Below, piece after piece: positions 4,941 to 10,528 of a DNA stretch of 23,782 nt (positions within the stretch are counted from its first letter, which is position 1; every line of letters begins with the position of its first letter). Origin of the DNA: Peptoniphilus_A harei_B (lineage in GTDB: Bacteria > Bacillota > Clostridia > Tissierellales > Peptoniphilaceae). The position numbers and the translations under genes were made by a program. The stretch lies in contig JAWGHR010000017.1 in assembly GCA_032560695.1 (NCBI GenBank), positions 1 to 23,782 of the forward strand, in the 5' to 3' direction. The notes under the pieces are model-generated. The model was not told where the DNA came from. It made no database searches and worked only from the letters and a program-made list of their open reading frames with translations.

Positions 4941-7598
4941 ATGGATAACAAATTTTTAATTATAGATGGAAGTTCCCTTTTCTTTAGGGCCTTTTATGCC
5001 CTGCCACTTCTTAAGACTAAGAGGGGACTTTATACAAATGCAATTTATGGCTTTGTCATGATGGTGGAGAATGCCATTGAGAAGGTAAAGCCAACTCACC
5101 TTGCAGTTTGCTTTGACATGAAGGGGAAGACTTTTAGGTCAGAGATTTACAAGGACTACAAGGGAACTAGGCAAAAGACTCCCAATGAATTGGAACAACA
5201 ATGGCCTCTTGTGCGTGAAATCTTAGGTCACATGAATGTAAAGATCCTTGAGTCACCAGTTTATGAGGCTGACGACATTGCTGGCACTCTTTCAAAGCTT
5301 GGGACTGAAGAAGGTTTTGAGAATTATCTTTTGACAGGGGACAAGGACTATTTCCAACTTGTAAATGAAAAGACCAAAGTCCTCTTCACTCGCAAAGGAA
5401 TTACTGACATGGACATCATGACAGTGGAAAAGATTAAAGAAGATTATGGAATTGAGCCTCTTGAATTCATTGAGCTAAAGGCTCTTATGGGAGACTCTTC
5501 TGACAACATCCCAGGAATTTATGGGATCGGAGAAAAGACTGGCCTCAAACTTGTTCGTCAGTTCCACACTCTTGAAAATCTTTATGACAATATTGATGAT
5601 GTTTCTGGTAAGAAGTTAAAGGAAAAATTAGTTGACGGCAAGATGTCTGCCTTCATGAGCAAGAAGCTGGGGACAATTGTAAAGGATGTTCCTATAGAAG
5701 AGAGCCTTGATGACTTCAAAAAAGTCGACTACGACTATGAAAAGTTATCAGAACTTTATCGTGATTTTGAGTTTAACTCCATGTTAGATAGGCTTCCAGA
5801 AGAATATCGCAAGGAAGAAGTGGAGGAAATCTCCCAAGACAACTTTGAATTTGTTGAAATAAAAGACCTAAAGGAAATTGAAAAAGAAATCAAGGACAAG
5901 AAGTCCCTTGCCTTTAAATTTATTACAGATGGAAAGATTTATGAAGATGTTAAGCCTATCTATCTTGCTATCAAGACCAAGGACTCTGAAGTCAAGTTTA
6001 TTTCTTATGAAGATATAGACTTTGACTTCTTGGAGAAGATTATGGAAGATGAAGATGTCGAAAAACTTGGATATTCTTTAAAAGAAGATATTATTATCTT
6101 AATGGACCTTGGGTTTGACATCAAAAATTATTCCCACGACGTTGAAATTGCAGAATATTTATTGAATTCAACTAAGTCTGACTACGACATTAACAAGATT
6201 TCCATGGATTACTTCAAAAATGGTTATCTGGACCTTGAAGACCTTCTTGGCAAGGGTGCAAAGAAGAAAACTTATGCTGACTTAGACAAGGATGACCTCT
6301 TTAAGTATTTTGCCTTTGTCTTAAATACAATTTATAGGTTAGAAGATATCCAAAAGGAAAAAATTGATGAAGAAGAGATGACTTCTCTTTACCAAGACAT
6401 GGAGCTACCTCTTGTTGAAGTCCTTGCATCAATGGAATATGTGGGCATCAACACAGACGAGTCTGTACTTGATGAAATTGACGAGCAAATTATTGAAAAA
6501 TTAAAGACTTTGGAAGAGGAAATTTATGAAGAAGCTGGAGAAGAATTCAACATAAATTCGCCAAAGCAATTGGGAGTAATCTTGTTTGAAAAGATGGACT
6601 TTCCAGTTATCAAAAAAACTAAGACTGGTTACTCAACTTCTGCCGACGTTTTGGAAAAACTCCGTGGCAAGGGCGAGATAATCGACAAGATTTTGGACTA
6701 CAGGAAGTTTTCTAAGCTGAAGTCAACTTATATTGACGGCTTAAAGGCTGTTATAAATAAGAAAACTAAGAGGATCCACTCAAGATTTATGCAGACAGTG
6801 ACTGCAACGGGAAGGATTTCTTCAACGGATCCAAACCTACAAAACATTCCAATAAAAACTGAAGAGGGAAGACTTATAAGGAAGGCCTTCTTGGCATCAG
6901 AGGGTGGAGTCCTAGTTGACGCCGACTACTCACAAATTGAATTAAGAGTTCTAGCTGCCCTATCAGATGACAAGGAGATGCTTGATGCCTTTAAGCATGG
7001 ACTTGATATTCATAGAAAGACTGCATCAGAGGTTTTTCATGTAGATTATGATGATGTTGACGACCGTCAAAGATATGAAGCTAAGGCAGTAAACTTTGGA
7101 ATTGTATATGGGATTTCTGATTACGGACTTTCACAAAACTTGAACATCCCAAGAAAGGCTGCCAAGGAATATATTGACAACTATCTTGGTCACTTCGTGG
7201 GAATAAAAGACTATATGGCAGAGGAAATTAAAAATGGAAAGGACAAGGGATATGTGGAAACCATCTTCAAGAGAAGGAGATACATCCCAGAACTCAATGC
7301 CAAGAACTTCAACATAAGAAGTTTTGGAGAGAGAATTGCCCTTAACACTCCTATCCAAGGGTCAGCTGCCGACATCATAAAAATTGCCATGGTGAAAGTT
7401 TACAAAGAACTTAAAAAGAGGAATTTAAAATCAAAATTAATTATTCAAATCCATGACGAGCTTGTTGTCGACACTGCAAAAGATGAGATAGAAGAAGTGA
7501 AGGAACTTATGAAGGACCTAATGGAAAACTCTGTAGACCTAAATGTCAAATTGTCTGTGGATATGAATACAGGAAAGAATCTCTATGAGTCAAAATAA
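4941..7598 (+). CDS. polA: DNA polymerase I
   Basis: An 885-residue, full-length family A polymerase for Okazaki-fragment processing and repair synthesis. Residues 1-~290 form the 5'-3' flap nuclease, with acidic clusters EADDIAG (109-115), TGDKDYFQL (132-140) and GDSSDNIPGIYGIG (184-197). Residues ~300-470 are a degraded 3'-5' exonuclease domain: the ExoI Asp-x-Glu is replaced (AFKFITDG, 324-331) and the ExoIII Asp is absent (YFAFVLNTIY, 456-465), so proofreading is probably lost, as in Bacillus and Thermus enzymes. Residues ~480-885 are the polymerase: motif A DADYSQIELR (660-669), motif B RYEAKAVNFGIVYG (711-724) and motif C QIHDELVVD (836-844). AGGAGG at 4930-4935 sets the ATG. Its last 14 bases overlap coaE. 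Confidence 0.97.
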   Translation: MDNKFLIIDGSSLFFRAFYALPLLKTKRGLYTNAIYGFVMMVENAIEKVKPTHLAVCFDMKGKTFRSEIYKDYKGTRQKTPNELEQQWPLVREILGHMNVKILESPVYEADDIAGTLSKLGTEEGFENYLLTGDKDYFQLVNEKTKVLFTRKGITDMDIMTVEKIKEDYGIEPLEFIELKALMGDSSDNIPGIYGIGEKTGLKLVRQFHTLENLYDNIDDVSGKKLKEKLVDGKMSAFMSKKLGTIVKDVPIEESLDDFKKVDYDYEKLSELYRDFEFNSMLDRLPEEYRKEEVEEISQDNFEFVEIKDLKEIEKEIKDKKSLAFKFITDGKIYEDVKPIYLAIKTKDSEVKFISYEDIDFDFLEKIMEDEDVEKLGYSLKEDIIILMDLGFDIKNYSHDVEIAEYLLNSTKSDYDINKISMDYFKNGYLDLEDLLGKGAKKKTYADLDKDDLFKYFAFVLNTIYRLEDIQKEKIDEEEMTSLYQDMELPLVEVLASMEYVGINTDESVLDEIDEQIIEKLKTLEEEIYEEAGEEFNINSPKQLGVILFEKMDFPVIKKTKTGYSTSADVLEKLRGKGEIIDKILDYRKFSKLKSTYIDGLKAVINKKTKRIHSRFMQTVTATGRISSTDPNLQNIPIKTEEGRLIRKAFLASEGGVLVDADYSQIELRVLAALSDDKEMLDAFKHGLDIHRKTASEVFHVDYDDVDDRQRYEAKAVNFGIVYGISDYGLSQNLNIPRKAAKEYIDNYLGHFVGIKDYMAEEIKNGKDKGYVETIFKRRRYIPELNAKNFNIRSFGERIALNTPIQGSAADIIKIAMVKVYKELKKRNLKSKLIIQIHDELVVDTAKDEIEEVKELMKDLMENSVDLNVKLSVDMNTGKNLYESK

Positions 7599-8178
7599 AA
7601 TCATTGGATTGACAGGATCAATCTCAACGGGCAAGACCCAGGTATCAAATTATCTAAGGCAAAGAGGAGAAAAGGTAATCGATGCCGACTTAATTGCAAG
7701 AGAGGTTGTGGACCTTGAGAATGTTAAGGAAAAAATAAAAAAAGCTTTTGGAGATGACATCTATAAAGACGACAAGCTGGACAGGGAGGCTCTTGGAGAA
7801 ATTGTCTTTAGGGACGAAGACAAGAGAAAGGTCTTAAATGAAATTGAGCACCCAGAGATCTATAGGATAATTTTGGAAGAGATAAATAATTCCAAGGGCA
7901 GGGTCTTTGTAGATATACCACTACTCTTTGAAGCCCAGCACCTAAATGAAAAATATGGCTTAGAATTTGATGAAGTTTGGCTGGTTTATGTAAGTAGGGA
8001 AAAGCAAATTGAAAGACTTATAAAGAGAGACAAGATAAGCAGGGGCTACGCCTTAGAAAAAATAAATTCACAAATTTCCGTTGAGGACAAAAAAATTATG
8101 GCAGACGTCATAATAGATAACTCGGGAAGTTTGGAAGAGACCTTTAGACAAGTAGAAGAAAACTTAAAAAGATTATAA
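7585..8178 (+). CDS. coaE: Dephospho-CoA kinase
   Basis: A 197-residue P-loop kinase that performs the last step of coenzyme A synthesis, phosphorylating the ribose 3'-OH of dephospho-CoA with ATP. The P-loop is GLTGSISTGKT (residues 8-18). Other family marks follow: DADLIAREVV with the acidic pair, the HPEI segment, VFVDIPLLFE (substrate and CoA-binding region), and a lid with EKQIERLIKRD. Length is normal for the family (about 195-205). It overlaps the end of polA by 14 bases in another frame, so the two are almost certainly co-transcribed and translationally coupled. The pair polA-coaE is a common arrangement in Firmicutes. Nothing is odd in the sequence. Confidence 0.95.
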   Translation: MSQNKIIGLTGSISTGKTQVSNYLRQRGEKVIDADLIAREVVDLENVKEKIKKAFGDDIYKDDKLDREALGEIVFRDEDKRKVLNEIEHPEIYRIILEEINNSKGRVFVDIPLLFEAQHLNEKYGLEFDEVWLVYVSREKQIERLIKRDKISRGYALEKINSQISVEDKKIMADVIIDNSGSLEETFRQVEENLKRL

Positions 8179-8212
8179 AAAAGATGTGTTGGGTCGACCT
8201 AACACATCTTTT
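8179..8212 (+). terminator. Long near-perfect hairpin ending polA-coaE
   Basis: AAAAGATGTGTT (8179-8190) pairs perfectly with 8201-8212. The stem continues through the palindromic GGTCGACC with one G-T pair. The T-run after it is short, but placement right at the coaE stop supports a terminator. Confidence 0.7.
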
Positions 8213-8236
8213 AAATTGCAAAAATTTTAAATGACA

Positions 8237-8265
8237 TAAAAAAACTGACTGCTTGCGCAATCAGT
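8237..8265 (-). terminator. Terminator of the tRNA-Trp transcript
   Basis: On the minus strand ACTGATTGC (8257-8265) pairs with GCAGTCAGT (8244-8252), with one G-T pair, around a GCAA tetraloop. A run of T on that strand (8237-8243) follows. Confidence 0.85.
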
Positions 8266-8269
8266 ATAT

Positions 8270-8345
8270 TGGCAGGGGTAGCAGGACTCGAACCCACGGC
8301 ACTTGGTTTTGGAGACCAATGTTCTACCAACTGAACTATACCCCT
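8270..8345 (-). tRNA. tRNA-Trp (anticodon CCA)
   Basis: A 76-base cloverleaf on the minus strand. The acceptor arm AGGGGTA pairs with TACCCCT, then discriminator G and an encoded CCA end. The D arm is GTTC-AGTTGGTA-GAAC. The anticodon arm is TTGGT-CTCCAAA-ACCAA, with anticodon CCA at complement 8310-8312. The T arm is GTGGG-TTCGAGT-CCTGC, with one G-T pair in the stem. All stems close, and it has its own promoter and terminator. It reads UGG. It has no anticodon change that would make it a UGA suppressor, a point of interest because the neighbouring hicA has TGA where Trp or Phe is expected. Confidence 0.97.
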
Positions 8346-8357
8346 ACAACAGATTAC

Positions 8358-8386
8358 ATAATACCAAATTTTTCATAACTTGTAAA
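8358..8386 (-). promoter_or_regulatory. Promoter of tRNA-Trp
   Basis: On the minus strand TTTACA (8381-8386) and TATTAT (8358-8363) are 17 bp apart. The -10 box lies 12 bases before the mature tRNA 5' end. Confidence 0.75.
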
Positions 8387-8436
8387 GAGAATATTATATT
8401 TTGTAAAATTACATGTTATAAAAAATAAGATAAACA

Positions 8437-8465
8437 TTCACACGTGTTAACAATACGTGTATAAT
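8437..8465 (+). promoter_or_regulatory. hicAB promoter with overlapping palindromic operator
   Basis: TTCACA (8437-8442) and TATAAT (8460-8465) are 17 bp apart. An inverted repeat, ACACGT (8440-8445) and ACGTGT (8455-8460) with a 9-base centre that includes GTTAAC, covers the spacer and touches both boxes. This is the expected place for HicB (or HicA-HicB) autorepression. Binding is inferred from position. Confidence 0.7.
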
Positions 8466-8489
8466 TATAAACGTAAGGAGTAATTGTTT

Positions 8490-8681
8490 ATGGACAAAAC
8501 AAAACCTTACAAAAAAGTTGTCAAAATTCTCAAAGATAATGGTTGAGTTCACACAAGAACTGATGGTTCTCATGAAATTTATGTAAAAGATGGGAAAGCT
8601 TGCCCTGTAAAGTGCAACAAAAAAGATATTCCATCAGGAACTTTAACGAGTATCGAAAGAATTACGGGGCTAAAATTTTAG
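8490..8681 (+). pseudogene. hicA: HicA-type mRNA interferase toxin, interrupted by an in-frame TGA
   Basis: The frame from ATG8490 to TAG8679-8681 encodes a full HicA of 63 codons except for TGA at codon 19 (8544-8546). Before it: YKKVVKILKDNG. After it: VHTRTDGSHEIYVKDG, then KKDIPSGTLTSIERITGLKF. These match the HicA double-stranded-RNA-binding-like fold, including the catalytic His of GSH. Family members usually have Trp or Phe at the TGA position, so TGG to TGA is the simplest change. AGGAG at 8476-8480 sets the start. No in-frame ATG, GTG or TTG restarts translation just after the stop. TGA is a true stop elsewhere here (argS), so the toxin is probably dead, or made only by rare read-through by tRNA-Trp. 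hicB follows at 8712. Confidence 0.88.
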
Positions 8682-8684
8682 CCC
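8667..8684. repeat. Perfect 18-bp palindrome over the hicA stop codon
   Basis: GGGCTAAAATTTTAGCCC is a perfect dyad that includes the hicA TAG. It lies 27 bases before the hicB start. It could be a second operator or an RNA hairpin that tunes hicB translation; no T-run follows, so it is not a terminator. Confidence 0.6.
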
Positions 8685-8711
8685 TGACAACTTACATAGA
8701 GGAGTGATTTT

Positions 8712-9113
8712 ATGAAAGATACCTATACATTTCCCTGTATTATAAAATTTGATGAAGAAGACAAGATTTATTATGTAAGATTTCCAGATATTGAAGAAGC
8801 TTTTACAGATGGAGATAGCTTAAAGGAAGCAGTGTATAATGCACAAGAAGTTTTAGGGCTTGTGATTTATGAAAGAGAGAAGATGGGAAGAGAGATTCCT
8901 AATGCCACAGAGTCTATGATTAAAACTGGAGACAATGAATCCTTATCTTATATTTCCGTGTGGATGCCTTTAGTTAGAGATAGAATAGAGGAAAAATCTG
9001 TAAAAAAAACCTTAACCATACCAAAGTGGTTAAATGATCTTGCAGAAGAAAATAATGTAAATTTTTCACAACTTCTACAGGTAGCTATAAAAAAATATAT
9101 TGGATTAAATTAA
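8712..9113 (+). CDS. hicB: HicB-type antitoxin
   Basis: A 133-residue intact antitoxin. Residues 1-~75 are the degenerate RNase H-like HicB domain that masks HicA (FPCIIKFDEEDKIYYVRFPDIEEAFTDGDSLKEAV, in two stretches around residues 8-42). Residues ~95-133 look like a ribbon-helix-helix DNA-binding domain (VKKTLTIPKWLNDLAEEN, then NFSQLLQVAIKKYI), which fits repression at the palindrome over the hicA promoter. The start ATG8712 follows GGAG at 8701-8704. The spacing to hicA is 30 bases. Keeping an intact antitoxin beside a nonsense-mutated toxin suggests a recent mutation, or a retained regulatory or anti-addiction role against other HicA toxins (inference). Confidence 0.93.
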   Translation: MKDTYTFPCIIKFDEEDKIYYVRFPDIEEAFTDGDSLKEAVYNAQEVLGLVIYEREKMGREIPNATESMIKTGDNESLSYISVWMPLVRDRIEEKSVKKTLTIPKWLNDLAEENNVNFSQLLQVAIKKYIGLN

Positions 9114-9139
9114 GAGTGGTAGAGCAACCACTCTTTTTT
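9112..9139 (+). terminator. Intrinsic terminator of hicAB, overlapping the hicB stop
   Basis: AAGAGTGGT (9112-9120) pairs perfectly with ACCACTCTT (9127-9135) around a 6-base loop, followed by TTTT. The stem begins inside the hicB TAA. Confidence 0.92.
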
Positions 9140-9165
9140 GTTTGTAAACAAAATAAGAAAAATAA

Positions 9166-9315
9166 AATATGAAATCAAAAAAAGCCAAAAATTTAATTTT
9201 ATTTCTCATTTTAAAAATATAAAATCAAAAAATCCAATAAATTTAATTTTATTTCTCATTTTCGAAATATAAAATCAAAAAAAGTGAAAAATTTGATTTT
9301 ATTTCACAATAAAAT
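9166..9315. repeat. Three tandem 50-bp AT-rich repeats
   Basis: Units at 9166-9215, 9216-9265 and 9266-9315 have an exact 50-bp period. Units 1 and 2 share nearly all bases, for example TTTAATTTTATTTCTCATTT. Unit 3 matches over its first 40 bases. Each holds an inverted pair AAATCAAA ... TTTRATTT, strongest in unit 3 (AAAATCAAA at 9271 and TTTGATTTT at 9292). There are only three copies and no spacers, so it is not a CRISPR array. No protein is encoded. Confidence 0.8.
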
Positions 9316-9440
9316 TGATTTAAGAAGAAATTGAATCGCTATTGTAAAAAGTGATGTAAAAATCAAAGCTTGAAAAAAATTTAAGATAGAATTAAAAAAA
9401 TGATTTAATAGGTGATATAAAGGCGATATGCTTGAATTTA
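9316..9440. other. AT-rich gap with no recognisable feature
   Basis: Between the 50-bp repeats and the pheS promoter nothing was recognised. In particular there is no T-box leader: no conserved GG(A)CCGCG-type box and no terminator/antiterminator pair, although pheST operons in many Firmicutes have one. Confidence 0.6.
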
Positions 9441-9470
9441 TTTAAAAATCTTTTGTAACTATGATATAAT
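9441..9470 (+). promoter_or_regulatory. Probable promoter of the pheS operon
   Basis: TGATATAAT (9462-9470) is a perfect extended -10. TTTAAA at 9441-9446 is a weak -35 at 18 bp. The predicted leader is only about 20 bases. Confidence 0.6.
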
Positions 9471-9495
9471 TGTATATTATGAATTGGAGGTCAAC

Positions 9496-10518
9496 ATGAA
9501 AGAAAAATTAATTGGAATCAAAGATGAATCCATGAAACTTTTAAATGAAGTTAAGACAATTAAAGATATAGATGAACTGAAAGTTAAGTACTTAGGTAAG
9601 AAGGGTGAGATCACTCAAATTCTAAAGGGAATGAAGGATCTTTCAAAGGAAGAGAGACCTGTTATGGGTGCTCTTGTCAATGAAGTCCGTGAAGAGATTG
9701 AAAAGGCTCTTGAGGACAAGAGGGCTGAGTTAAATGAAAAAATCTTGGAAAAGAAACTTCACGATGAGAGAATCGATGTTACTCTAAAGACTGATGATCT
9801 TGTTTTAGGACACAGACACCCTTTAAAGAAGACTCTTGAAGATCTTGAAGATTTATTTACTCACATGGGCTTTACTGTTTACGATGGTCCAGAGATTGAA
9901 ACAGTTGAAAACAACTTTGATCTTCTTAATGCTCCTAAGGACCACCCATCTAGGGATATGTCTGATACTTTTTATTTTGATAAAAACACAATTCTTAGGT
10001 CGCAAACATCTCCTGTCCAAATTAGGGCAATGAAAGAACATGGCGCTCCAATTCGCATGATATGTTCTGGTAGAGTTTTTAGGTCTGATGAAGTTGATGC
10101 AACTCACTCTCCAATGTTCCACCAACTTGAGGGACTTGTTGTTGATGAAAAGATTTCTGTTGCCAACTTAATTGACACCCTAAATTATTTTGTTAAGGCC
10201 TTCTTTGGCGAAGAAGTTAAGACAAGGTTTAGACCTCACTACTTCCCATTCACTGAACCAAGTCTTGAAGTTGATACTACTTGTACTTCATGTGGTGGCA
10301 AGGGATGTAGTGCTTGTAACCACACTGGCTGGTCTATGGAACTTTTGGGCTGCGGCATGGTCCACCCAAATGTTTTAAGAAACTGTGGCATTGACCCTGA
10401 AAAGTATTCTGGTTTTGCCTTTGGTATGGGTATTGACAGGATTGCAATGGTTAGGTACAAGATTACAGATATTAGAATGATGTTTGAAAACAACAAGAAG
10501 TTCTTGGAACAATTTTAA
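9496..10518 (+). CDS. pheS: Phenylalanine--tRNA ligase alpha subunit
   Basis: A 340-residue catalytic subunit of the (alpha-beta)2 class II enzyme that charges tRNA-Phe. An N-terminal coiled coil (about 1-85) binds tRNA. The class II core follows: motif 2 region RMICSGRVFRSDEVDATHSP (187-206) then MFHQLEG, and motif 3 GFAFGMGIDRIAM (306-318). A four-Cys cluster, CTSC (263-266) and CSAC (271-274), precedes GWSMELLGCGMVHPNVL; this insert occurs in some bacterial PheS and may bind zinc. The ATG at 9496 is preferred because GGAGG at 9486-9490 lies five bases upstream; an in-frame TTG at 9484 would overlap that site. First gene of the long operon. With no T-box and a very short leader, regulation by uncharged tRNA is unlikely here. 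Confidence 0.97.
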   Translation: MKEKLIGIKDESMKLLNEVKTIKDIDELKVKYLGKKGEITQILKGMKDLSKEERPVMGALVNEVREEIEKALEDKRAELNEKILEKKLHDERIDVTLKTDDLVLGHRHPLKKTLEDLEDLFTHMGFTVYDGPEIETVENNFDLLNAPKDHPSRDMSDTFYFDKNTILRSQTSPVQIRAMKEHGAPIRMICSGRVFRSDEVDATHSPMFHQLEGLVVDEKISVANLIDTLNYFVKAFFGEEVKTRFRPHYFPFTEPSLEVDTTCTSCGGKGCSACNHTGWSMELLGCGMVHPNVLRNCGIDPEKYSGFAFGMGIDRIAMVRYKITDIRMMFENNKKFLEQF

Positions 10519-10528
10519 GGAGATATAA

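Noticed and set aside
8490..8681. TGA in hicA as evidence for a genetic code that reads TGA as Trp
   Set aside because: argS ends naturally at a TGA, the TPR gene also ends at TGA, and the only tRNA-Trp seen has anticodon CCA.
9166..9315. CRISPR array
   Set aside because: There are three directly adjoining AT-rich units with no unique spacers and no cas genes nearby.
10239..10496. Minus-strand and alternative-frame reading frames inside pheS
   Set aside because: They overlap strongly conserved catalytic motifs of pheS and have no independent signals.
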